DNA from: Polytrichum commune | Lineage: Eukaryota > Streptophyta > Polytrichopsida > Polytrichales > Polytrichaceae | DNA length: 64,000 nucleotides | Direction of reading: 5' to 3' | Assembly (NCBI GenBank): GCA_950295325.1 | Contig: OX485804.1 | Span: 67,804,033-67,868,032 of the forward strand | Shown: positions 1 to 10,269 of the stretch, piece after piece | Numbering within the stretch: position 1 is the first letter of the stretch | How the letters are laid out: each line of letters opens with the position of its first letter | The notes under the pieces: model-generated | Database searches by the model: none | What the model was told of the DNA's origin: nothing | What the model saw: the letters and a program-made list of their open reading frames with translations, nothing else | Translations under genes and position numbers: made by a program

Positions 1-278
1 GGTTCCAAGAGGGTCGGATCCTAGTGCAATCCAAAAGAATTTCAACATATGAACCTAGCTAGTCCACATACATACACATACACAAGGCACCTCATTCTTG
101 TCTAAATCCGGTCCAAGCTACCGCCAGCTAGACCCTCTCGGAACCGAGAGGGTCAGATCCTAGTGCATTCCCAAAGAATTTCAACATATGAACCAAGCTA
201 GTCCACATTCATACACATCTATATTACAATCCATTATTGTCAAAATATGGTCCAAACAACCGCCACCTAGACCCTCTC
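1..278. repeat. Tandem repeat, 139-bp unit
   Basis: Two diverged head-to-tail units begin at 1 and 140, and a third begins at 279 but soon departs. Each junction carries the perfect palindrome ccctctcggaaccgaggg-type sequence near 133-152. The array may extend left of the window. No coding potential was recognised; it could be the edge of a longer satellite or of a retrotransposon LTR. Confidence 0.8.
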
Positions 279-284
279 GGAACC

Positions 285-733
285 GATCCGTGCCACTTTC
301 CGGATTGGCCCGCCCAGGACCTGTGAGACCTCTTCAGAAGGTGGGATGGCGTAACTCCGGCACCTCCCTGATCTTACCTAGTCCTAACGACAGCTATTTC
401 ACATGAACGTTACCCAGGCATCCGGAATAATGAGGTTTCCCTCCCATTACACGCCGGGAATGATCTCCGGACCGGAAACCTAACCGTTCCGGTTTCTCTC
501 CTCCTTCCAACAGATCAATCTGGCTACAACGAACTTAGGCTCAAATAAGTCTGAGATAACTAGGCGATCCGTACCACTTTCCGGATTTCCCCGCCCAGGA
601 TCCGTGAGACCTCTTCAGAAGGTGGGATGGCGTAAGTCCGGCACCTCCCTGATCTTACCCATTCCTAACGACGGCTATCTTACATGGACGTTACCCAGAC
701 ATCCTGAATAATGAGGTTTCCTTCCCACTACAC
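285..733. repeat. Direct duplication of a ~169-bp segment
   Basis: The segment 285-454 recurs at 566-733 with few substitutions, 281 bp apart, with unrelated sequence between. Both copies begin gatccgt and end near a cattacac/actacac string. I see no open frame shared by both copies. It may be part of a decayed LTR or satellite. Confidence 0.8.
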
Positions 734-999
734 TCAAAAAGGAGCCATAGTACTGTAGTCGGTTCCGATCCGGGTCCGGAGATGATTTGCTTCAACCTAT
801 ATTTGCACAAGACCAAAATTTTCACATACGAAGGCCTTGTAATGTTTTTCCAAAGAAACACACATGAACATCCTCAAATTACATACAAACACTCTTGCAA
901 AATGTGTTTTATGATGTAGGTTGTAAAAACCTCAAAGACATTACTCCAATTGGTACATTGGGATCGATAAATATACCAATGTGGAAGCCAACGTGCCAA

Positions 1000-1800
1000 C
1001 TGTATTCGAATAGGAATTCCATCTCATTATATGTGAAGGGTAATATTTATTTCTTTAGAATATATCCACTTTTTCCAACACATGCGTTGGAAATCCACCT
1101 ACAATGGATCACAAAATGGGTTAGACTTAAATCACATAGTGAGAATTCATGGCCCATATTTACTTGAAAATGAAAGGACCATAAGAACAAGATACAAGAA
1201 ATAATCATACGATTGTCTAGATTTATGATTATTAAATCGAGAAAGTACCATTGGAATTGCTTTGAAAAACAAAATTATTGAAACTCACTTGCAATTTTGG
1301 GAAGAAACCCAATGTCAACATTGTACAAGGAGTGTTCACAGGAGCCACTCTTTGTCCCACATGGACACCTTTGTCAAATGTTTTCTTTGAGAGCTAAGAA
1401 AGTTGTCTTCCTCCCAAATCAGATGGATTTTTTCCATTATCACACAAGGATGCATGAATCAAAATATTGTCATTGGCATACTCAATGCATACTCCCAACT
1501 TCATCATGAGCTTCAACACATCTTGTTTGGTATCCTTGTCATAATTTTGAGGTTGTGACTCTCCAAGGAGTGAAATTAAACATGTCAAAGGCAATACATC
1601 CATTTGAGGCTCAAGTACACCACAATCTTTACAAAAGATGACTTGCTCAATCACATCATGACAAAACCAATGACGATTCAACATCTCAAAGTCTGAGTCA
1701 TGCAATAAATCACTTCATACACCTCGTGCAAAGATGTTGCAATGATCTCCCTTCTTTTTTACTAGCCACTTCATGATTGATTTCCTCTCCAATCACATGT
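1000..1800 (-). pseudogene. ROCO/COR-domain-like gene fragment, decayed
   Basis: Read on the minus strand, 1705-1394 is open for 103 residues and contains LKLMMKLGVCIEYANDNILI followed by ASLCDNG, which resembles the part of the COR domain of plant ROCO/TORNADO1-like LRR proteins where a small helical segment precedes an I-P-S/A-L-L string. The open frame then ends, but a neighbouring frame at about 1375-1270 continues with TLGFFPKLQVSFNNFVF, resembling the G-F-F-P-R-L-Q-V element that follows in that family. Upstream, about 1795-1745 reads VIGEEINHEVASKK in yet another frame. Several frameshifts and stops separate these pieces, so this is a remnant rather than a gene. The family assignment comes from memory of the motif order, not an alignment. 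If correct, only a central fragment is here; the LRR and GTPase parts are not seen nearby. Confidence 0.45.
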
Positions 1801-2092
1801 AATTTAGGTTTTTAGGTTACCAAAAAAATTTAGGGGAATTATGAGGGAATCTTAAAAGGTGACTTGGAAGTATCTAAGTGTCTCATATATTAAGTTCAAT
1901 TAGGGTGAAAACATGTTTGTTTTAGGTTCTTCAAGATTTGATATGACACTTATGAAGGTTATTTCATATCTAAAGACTCAGGGCATCTATAGTGTCACTC
2001 ATACTCACTTTATTTACCCTCACCATAGTCTAGCAGTAAGTTCATTTTATTTGGGACCTTGTGCAGTACGCATTCTTAGGTATAGCATTCGT

Positions 2093-2911
2093 CAATGGGG
2101 GCATTCACGGTTGGGGTACTACTTTTGGGTGTCTAACGGTAAAAGGACTATTTTAGATAACTTCACATACTTGGTGTGCTTAGATTTGTATTGTGAAGCA
2201 TATTTTGGATCATACCTACATTTCATACTCCATATTGAGTACACCGACGAAGTTAATTTACAAGGAATAGGGTCATCTAAGATATCATTTTGATTCCTTA
2301 AAGGACATTCATGGGTGCTGTCAAAATTGTTCACCTTAGGATCAAGGAATGAAAAGGACAACAAAAATTAATCGAAACGATCCCAATTTTTTTCCTCACA
2401 ATCATCATTCAAGTGTGTACCAATAGAACCAAAAATGTATTGCATACCAACTGTATAACTTTACATGTGGCACCAAACATGGCCAACAATACACAAAATC
2501 ATGGCTACATGAAAAATGAACGTTTAGTATTAGAGTTGGACGTTAAAAAATATATGTATGGACACGTGACACTTACACCAAGGTACTAGGATGCAAAACA
2601 TGAAAAACTTGACCTCTGATGTACACTTGAATAGTAAAAATTGCCATTGATGTGGCCCAAACAAGTCATATGACCTCTTTACAAGTTTTATGACTTATCT
2701 ACTCATTTCATAGGGAATTTATCCATTATTGGTGATTATTTAATAAGAAATAATATCTTTCTTGATAAAGCCTATGAACTACATACTTATCTATTTAAAA
2801 TTTATTGATCAAATAATAGTAAATCATGATAAACGCCGAGATCCAATGCGACATAGTCATTAAGTCCTTTGTCCCAAAAGTAGTACCCCAACCGTGAATG
2901 GACCCCAATTG
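2093..2911. mobile_element. Short inverted-repeat element (MITE-like)
   Basis: The 37-bp stretch 2093-2129 recurs in reverse complement at 2873-2911 with a small indel and few mismatches, enclosing about 743 bp without a recognisable gene. This is the form of a non-autonomous DNA transposon. A clear target duplication was not found, so the true ends may lie further out. The 126-codon open frame at 1913-2293 overlaps the left arm and has no recognisable protein character. Confidence 0.55.
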
Positions 2912-5816
2912 TCTTGCATTTTAGTGTCCCATTTGAGTTTCTTTACTAGAGCCAAGGGCACTTTGGTGTAATTGTTGTCTCTTGTTTATTACTATATATT
3001 CGGTTCAATTGGGAAAGAGTGTGCAGTGTCCATTACAAGATTATTAATTTTCTTCGATGAATCATTTTTTCAATTTCAATGTCAAACTATATTCTACTAC
3101 CTAGTTTCAACCAAAGTATCCAACTATCCATAATAAGAGACAATAGGCCAAACCACAGTTCAAGTTTAAAAGTCCATAGTATGGCTGATTGATTTATGTC
3201 CTTTTATTTTCATCTACAAAAGCATGATTCTTCCTTCCAGGTACACTAAACTTATACCAACAACCAAATTTCTTGGTGAAAAAGTCAAGACTATTGACTA
3301 TTGCATTTAGATTACCAGAGTGAATTGTCTGAGCTTCCCTAAAGTTCACCAGTCAACATGTACACAAAACCAAGGAGAGTTTATACTCTTTCAATACATA
3401 CCAGTATAGCGCCCTGGTACTACGGCCTGGGATTTGTGGCACTCAAGTAAAGTCATCTGGTAACAAAAATCAGATGAGTCCATCAAGCGGCTCAGATGGA
3501 GCTTACTTTAGTGAAAAGCCTCCGAGTTGGCATGTAAGACTTATTTTCTCCCTCATAGTTATTGTGAACTACTAGTTATTTTGTAAATATCAATCAGTTG
3601 GCAAGGGGCAATGATGTGGCCTTGGATGCTCTAAGCCTAGTTTCTAATCTCCCATGAGTTGTTTCCAAGGCCATGATGTGGCTTTGAATACCACATGGTT
3701 ATTTTGATAAATATCGCAAGATATCAACGTGTGCAACATATAATTATGACGTGTCGTCACATACATTTTTTCTTTTCATACTTCATTTATTTTGCATGGA
3801 TGTGATTGCTCAAACATTTGTAATATGTGAAAATAATATATATTACCTTGTGATAAATTACTGAACTCAAAAAATCAATTCAATTCAATGTTATTATAAT
3901 AATAAGATAAAATTTATTTGAAAATAATTAATATGCACCATGTGATTTTTAAGATAATAAAATATGTGATGAGAATAAAATATTATAATAATTCAGATAG
4001 GTTATAGTCAGAAACTTATGATTTTCTAAGTATACCCCATCCATAACATTGTCCCACAAGTCTAATTCCAAATAACATATCCTTTACTTATACCTCATAT
4101 CATATTACCTAAAAAATAAAAATTATTTTTATATAATATCTTTTGTTATGTGTTTTATATTCTAGCTTCATTGTTTCATTTTGGTCATCTTATGGACACT
4201 TGCACTAATCTATCATCAGAACGACAAAGATAATTTTAAATGATAAGTCACAAAATTATAACCTCAATGTTAATGAGGATTTTGTAATGTTTTTGACCTC
4301 CAAGTTAATTACATGCTTCATTGATGGTGTCACTTCTGGAATGAAATTCCAATCAATTTCTTATTTACTAATTGGAAGTGCACATATATATTGGATTTTA
4401 GACTTTGAAGGTGAAGTGCACTCAATATGGGATTTGTAGTCAAGCGGCCTTCAAAAATGCAAGGGCAATGTTTTTTTCGAAGTTGGGCAAGGCGGACAAC
4501 AATTTTCAGTTGGATTTAGAAAATTTCTCTAGAGGGTTGTCCCAACCCGGATTTGATACCTCCGAAAGTTCATGAGGGAGTATTTAACATTCGCCCATGT
4601 TAATTTCTTAAAAATGACCGGATTAGTAGTGATAAGTTGGTAACACATGATGCACCTACTTGCTTCTAGATGAGGCATTTTTTTTTTAATCTCTATACCC
4701 CTTTGTATTGTTGCCTTAAGTATTAGATTAGACTAGGATTTCTAAAACTGCTAAAACTTGGTATTTCTGAACCCCTTGAGACAAGGAGCCGACAACGTAT
4801 GGAAGTGTCCAAAGTGGTTCATATCATCTGTAAAGATGAATGAACTCTCACTAATGAGAATACACGAGTGCCACGAATCCCCGGCCATTGACTTCCACTT
4901 CCATCAAAAGTTTGTACAATTTGTTATGATGTTTGTAGCACTACACTAAATATCCCAATTAGTGAAGGTGGAAATTAGTGAAGGTGATGCTAAATTCTTG
5001 CTATGTAATTAGGGATGGTTTACACTATGGATTATGAAGTCGAATCATGGAAGAGTGCCTTTTTCAATGGTCTGAGTTTATGGTCCAACTCCTATGGTCC
5101 GACTTCTTAAAAAATTAGTTCTGAAAGCTTTGAGCCTCTCACTAGGTGTAAACCGAATGTGGACCAAGAAGAATGACCATGCACTAAAAAGTGAATGTGT
5201 TGATTTGTTTTAATACATGCCTAAAAAGGTCACTTTTGAAAAAAATAAAATAAAGTTTGACCATTCTCTTGTCTTCTCTTGGGCTTCACTTGTCTTCACT
5301 TCTTGTTAAATGTGTCGAAGATGTGGCTCGCAAATCTTCTCACAATAACTTTTCCAAAAAACGAGCAATTTAATTTGTACATGTGACATGTACCTTATGT
5401 TGTCACTACACTAAATAGGATATAAATAGGATATTTAGTGTCTGTTTAGATTTAATGTTGTTACCACCTTACCTTGCTCAACACTAATTTTCAATTCTTT
5501 GATAATTAGCGTTAGAAGATTTTCTAGAAGATATGTTGGAAGTCTCCTTTTATCATTTTTATATTATCTTTTTCATATCCTTACTAGCACTAAATTAAAA
5601 CACTTCCACATATTACCTTAGCTAATATTTAGTGTTTAAGTTTATATTTAATGTTACTTACTTTCATAGGGTTATTGATATTTAGTGTATGCCTTCGTAT
5701 TTAGTGCATCAAACACCATATATCCTATTTAGTATAGTAGAAAATTATGTGAAAAAGAAACATTTTTTCATTGCGGTTCTTTTGACCACCCTAATCTACA
5801 GACGCTACACGACTAC
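2912..5816. other. AT-rich intergenic DNA, no gene seen
   Basis: No protein family, RNA gene or intact element was recognised. Open frames here are short, with the look of chance frames in AT-rich DNA. Short strings such as atttagtgt recur between 5400 and 5720 without forming a regular array. Confidence 0.5.
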
Positions 5817-5970
5817 AAATTTGTCTTTTTCGTTTTTCAAGTGTAATGTTTTAAAATTTGGGGCGTGTAGTATACCATTGGAAAGGTATTTTCAAGACCT
5901 TTCCAACGGTATATTACAAGCCCCCAAATTCCAAACATCTCACTTGGTAGACCAAAAAAACAAATTTGCA
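5817..5970. repeat. Long foldback hairpin (~70-bp arms)
   Basis: The sequence folds back on itself around 5888-5896. The inner arms 5855-5887 and 5897-5930 are nearly complementary, and the pairing continues outward with more mismatches to about 5817 and 5970. This is either a very small foldback MITE or a long RNA hairpin of the young-miRNA-gene type. No promoter or expression evidence is visible. Confidence 0.7.
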
Positions 5971-6504
5971 CTCAAATTTTTGAATTCTAGATGTCCGACA
6001 TTGTTTGATGAAACATGTGGGAGCAAGTTTAAGGGGTAGGACATGGAAGAAATGGTATGTCTCATGGGCTATGATATGATCTAGGCACATAGAGGGCGGA
6101 ATTGCTTCTCAATATTCATTACATCATATATATGCTATAAAGAGAGCTTTGCCTAGTGGGAAGAGTTGTATATAAAGCCCTTAAAAAGATTTCGTTAAAG
6201 AAATATTATAACAACATTTCTCTACCATGGGCCCTTGCCTTGTCCTACCATACCACCTCTCTTGCCTCTCTCACCACAAAACCCGTTGGACCATGTCAGT
6301 GCATTTATTAGGCCTTGAAAATTGTATTTTGGGGACCTCGACCTCCATGGTCCCTCTTCCATTTTCTCCTTAGTGTAAACCGAAGTGGTCCCGGGACAAG
6401 TTCAACGCCTTGGTTTGACTTCGTGGTTCACAGTGTAAACCACCCCTTAGTGCCACCAAAAGAACTAGGACCCATTGCTCATCTTGGCACTGACACTTTT
6501 GCAT

Positions 6505-6665
6505 GAAAGTATTGGTACTTGGCACCATTCATTAAAGTACTGGCACTTGGCATGAAAGTACTGACATTTGGCATGAAAGTACCGACATTTGGCACCATTC
6601 GCTAACGTACCAACACTTGACACTATTCATTGAAAGTACCGGCACTTGACACTTTTCACTGGCAA
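6505..6665. repeat. Degenerate minisatellite (gaaagtactggcacttggca)
   Basis: A string of imperfect units carrying 'aaagtac(t/c)g(g/a)ca(c/t)ttg(g/a)ca' recurs about seven times, some units extended by 'ccattc(a/g)'. No coding role is apparent. Confidence 0.7.
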
Positions 6666-7429
6666 GCATGTGGCACGCACTAATCACAAGCACGCACTAG
6701 TTTTCTTGAAACTATGATAAATTGAGTATGTATATATGAATTTAGTGTCACTCAATAAAAAAAATCAACCCTAGGCTTGATAACTTTGAGATTTGTCTGA
6801 ATAGTGTGTGCGTGCTTTGGGGATTACAACCATCCTCACTGATTGGGATATTTAGTGTAGTTTCTTGAACTTACGGCTTGCATGACTTGACAGATGAACT
6901 TCAGGTGCAACATGATATTGGTGTGCCCGATCCTTGATTCTATTCAAACCAAGAATCCGTTGAGTTGAATTGAGCCGAATAATTTACATATGCGCCCAGT
7001 TCACCTGTTGGTCATAAATTCCACTCACATGTAAATCTGACACCTGAGGTTTATGGAATAGTTTTGACAAACTATTGTCGTCTGTAGAGAAATAGAAGTA
7101 TGTCTTGTGAGCCAGTCATCCAAGGATATCACTCCTATAGAAGTTCATTAGATTGTCAAAGATATGCATACCTGAGGAGCACTCATCAAGTTCGGCGGTT
7201 CGATTCCCGGCCATGAAATCTTCTCTACTTGACAGAAAAACTAACCAGGTGGCCATGTGCCTCCTGCGTTGCCCCCAAAAAATGAGGAGCACCTATCAAG
7301 GTCCAAAAAGGATCAACAATTTCATCATTTTGGACATCCGAAGTACATGAGTTGCCCATGAGTCACTTGGAGAAATCATGTCTATCCCATCACCAACGTC
7401 GCAATTGAAGAATGCAACTGACTGTTGAG

Positions 7430-7870
7430 ATGTGCATTTTGTGGCGGATTTGGCTGTGGGTACCGGTCATCGGATAGAGTCCAGTAACTTCTTGTCTCTC
7501 ATGGAACAAGTATGTCCGAGCTGCCAACACCTCACTGGACTGCATTGCGACTCAAATATGGATGTCGTGGAGGATTTGATTGCGAGTATCGGTCACCTAC
7601 AGAGTGGTACTTCTTACAATCTTCCATGCAACGAGTATGCCCTAACTGTCAGCGTCGCAACCAAACTCTTCGTGAAATGTCCATTTTGCAGCGGATTCAG
7701 TGATATTGGTCACTTGTAGAGTGGTAACTTCTTGTCTCTCATGGAATGAGTTTGGACCAACTGCCAACGTTACATTCGGGCATTGCGTTAATATGTGCAT
7801 TTAAATGTGGGGGACTCGACTGTGGGTATTGGTCATGTCTATAGATTGATCGCTTCAGCTTACAATCCCT
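7430..7870 (+). repeat. Four diverged ~115-122-bp repeats with protein-like frame
   Basis: Units begin near 7434, 7555, 7677 and 7791. Each contains a '(g)cggatttg(g)ctgtgggta..ggtca' segment and a 'tct(c/t)ca(t/a)gga' segment. Translated on the plus strand, parts of the units read CPSCQ, CPNCQ or CPFC, so Cys-x-x-Cys pairs recur. The frame shifts between units and stops occur. The source protein was not recognised. A decayed repeat protein or a simple tandem duplication are both possible. Confidence 0.5.
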
Positions 7871-8099
7871 CATGGAGCGCGTCGGATCTCATTGATATGA
7901 CTGTTGTGTGATTGCAGATGCAACTGAAATCATTAATAGCTAGGGCAAGAGAACAATATTCTCTCATCTCTGGGTTACTATATAAATCATCAAACCAGTC
8001 AGCTGCCCTCATGATCGAGGCTACTTCTAAGCTTACGATTACTGAACTTCCGACCCTTGTACGTCCGTTCCATGTACATCTAGGGCCTCCCGCCCTGCA

Positions 8100-8810
8100 A
8101 TCCAAGTGTTTATGCCAACCAAGCCGAGAAAATGTCTTCTTGACTACTCAGAGTGGTGGTGGAAGGCAATCAACACATTGAAATCCTACATACGTCCTTC
8201 TGGCTTTGTCAGCAGCTGCCATGCTAAGCTTGCAGCGAGGTTGTGTCTTATGAGCATCTTGTGGCGGTGGCCGAGTGTTACAGGCTCGCCTTCATCCTCA
8301 CGACTTCATCTTTGATACGCCAAACGAAGAGCTCGCCATGGAGTCTGGCATCCACAGAAAAGTTCGCGAGAGCCCCGAAAAGATTTAAGAGTTCCTTAAA
8401 GCTTAGCCACTTGAAGCACGTCATGTTTTGGCGAGGAGATGAGGAGTTGATCACGGACGCGACCCCAATCAATCGAGACGGTGGTGTGGGAGTTGGGCCA
8501 AGTCTTTCAGCACTCATCCACCCTGGAATGGTTTGCCGCATTCGCCAAGTTGTGGATGGAGCACCACAATGTGCGTGTTTCTGGCCATGCCGATCTCAAT
8601 ATTAATAATGTGGAGAGAAGAATATTGGAGTTCGCCAAAGGCTCGTTCCTTCCTGCTGATTGATGTCTGTCGGCACCCCACTATGGAACGGCTTTCAAAA
8701 GTCTTTCTCGTATTCCAAGGAGATTAAAGAGGAAAAACATCCGTGCAACTAAATGAAGGTCGTTATGGATTTGGAGGGGTTATCGTTGCGACCACCGTCC
8801 TGGAGTTGGA
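8100..8810 (+). pseudogene. Unidentified broken coding fragment interrupted by the MULE
   Basis: A protein-like frame covers about 8470-8660 (reading VWELGQVFQHSSTLEWFAA, then KLWMEHHNVRVSGHADLN, INNVERRILEFAKGSFLPAD). A second frame covers about 8660-8730, and a third (VQLNEGRYGFGGVIVATTV) runs from about 8740 up to the MULE edge. If the 13-kb MULE and one copy of its target duplication are ignored, this last frame stays open across the junction into 21895-21930 before a stop. I do not recognise the family. The stops and frame changes indicate a decayed gene, so the MULE may have landed in coding sequence. Confidence 0.35.
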
Positions 8811-8853
8811 GGAAGACGTTAAATACCCCCCCACGAACTTATAGGGGGCACCT
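8802..8853 (+). repeat. MULE left TIR (8811-8853) and target duplication (8802-8810)
   Basis: The target duplication ggagttgga lies immediately outside. The repeat starts ggaagacgttaaatac, followed by a run of seven C and a segment ending gggggcacct. Against the right TIR only positions 4, 9 and 13 differ. Homology fades inward after position 43. Confidence 0.92.
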
Positions 8854-9089
8854 CTGACAGGTACAGGACTGCCCGCGAAGTGACATCAGCAGTGTCCAGC
8901 CGTCCATCCACTCCACTCGACGTTCATCCACTCCACGTCCGCGTTGAAGGCGTCCTCCAAACCTGCGTAGCTAGGATTTAGTACACGACATTGACATATA
9001 CTAAGATCCTTATACATTTATACATACAATGTTATATACACAATGTTACAAGTATAGGGTACTGTATATCCAGTTCTGCATCTGCTGTT

Positions 9090-9430
9090 CTGTATACCCA
9101 GATCTGTACACCCAGACCCAGTTCTGCATATGTACATATACAGTACATGCTCTGCAGATCTGCGATGGAGTGTTCCTGTATATCTACTTATACAGAACAT
9201 TCCCTTCAGATCTGCGATGGAGTCGTTCTGCATATGTACCTATACAGAACATACTCTGCAGATCTGCAGAATGGACTTGTTCTCAATCTCTACCTATAGA
9301 TAACATGATCTGCAGATCTGTACATGGACTCGTTCTCAATATCTACCTATAGAGAACATGATCTGCAGATCTGTAAATGGACTCGTTCTCAATATCTACC
9401 TATACAGAACATGCTCTACAGGTATGCGAA
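9090..9430. repeat. MULE left array, ~52-54-bp units
   Basis: The string (tg)cagatctg recurs at about 9155, 9207, 9259, 9312 and 9366. Each unit also carries a 'tatacagaaca' or related string, a variant of the element-wide TGTNCTG motif on the minus strand. The array is probably non-coding and lies between the left TIR and the transposase gene, where a promoter would be expected. Confidence 0.75.
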
Positions 9431-9566
9431 TGGAGTGATTTTTGGATCTAGGGTTTAAGGGTCTTAGAACGCAGAGCACACATTTCTTTGCATAGTGTGT
9501 GATGGTTTAGGGTTTCGTCATTTGTGCTCGCGTTTTCAGATTTTGAGTTCTTTGCTATCCGTTTCC

Positions 9567-10110
9567 AGTTCTGCTGTTCGAAGTTGTTGGGTACTGCTCA
9601 AATTTTCTTCATCGCCTTCACCTTGCAAGGACACATCCCCTCCCTCGTTTTCAGTTCTGCTGTTCAAAGTAGTTGGGTACTGCTCAAATTTTCTTCATCG
9701 CCTTCTACTTGCATCCCCTCCCTCGTTTCCAGTTCTGCTGTTCGAAGTAGTTGGGTACTGCTCAAATCTTCTTCATCGCCTTCACCTTGCATCCCCTCCC
9801 TCGTTTCCAGTTCTGCTGTTCGAAGTAGTTGGGTACTGCTCAAATCTTCTTCATCGCCTTCACCTTGCATCCCCTCCCTCGTTTCCAGTTCTGCTGTTCG
9901 AAGTAGTTGGGTACTGCTCAAATTTTCTTCATCGCCTTCACCTTGCATCCCCTCCCTCGTTTCCAGTTCTGCTGTTCGAAGTAGTTGGGTACTGCTCAAA
10001 TTTTCTTCATCGCCTTTACCTTGCAGCCCCTCCCTCGTTTCCAGCTCTGCTGTTCGAAGTAGTTGGGTACTGCTGAAATTTTCTTCATCGCCTTCAACTT
10101 GCAAGGACAC
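9567..10110. repeat. MULE 78-bp minisatellite, seven units
   Basis: Units start at 9567, 9653, 9731, 9809, 9887, 9965 and 10043; the spacing is 78 bp except for a longer first unit. Because 78 is a multiple of three, several frames stay open on both strands (for example a 26-residue repeat containing LLRTAELETREG on the minus strand), but I regard these as a by-product of the period. Every unit contains ccag(t/c)tctgctgttc and gggtactgctcaaat, that is, relatives of the element-wide motif. Confidence 0.85.
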
Positions 10111-10269
10111 ACCCCCTCCCTCATCACATTCGTATTCATGGAAATGGCCTCCCGAAATTCTGTTTAAGAGAAGGCGACCACCCATTTCCCCCGCAATTTG
10201 TCAAATCCTCAATCCAGTGTAGAGTGCGATGATGACATCCCACAAATCGCTCCTGCAACATTTCGTGCA

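Noticed and set aside
1913-2293. 126-codon open frame
   Set aside because: It overlaps an inverted-repeat arm and has no recognisable composition, motif or neighbour support.
7150-7230. Possible tRNA gene (ggttcgattcc B-box-like string at 7197)
   Set aside because: The T-stem does not pair and no A-box or acceptor stem was found upstream at the right distance.
9664-10185. Long minus-strand frame encoding a 26-residue repeat, and the matching plus-strand frames
   Set aside because: The 78-bp unit is divisible by three, so frames remain open by periodicity on both strands; no start context or domain supports a gene.
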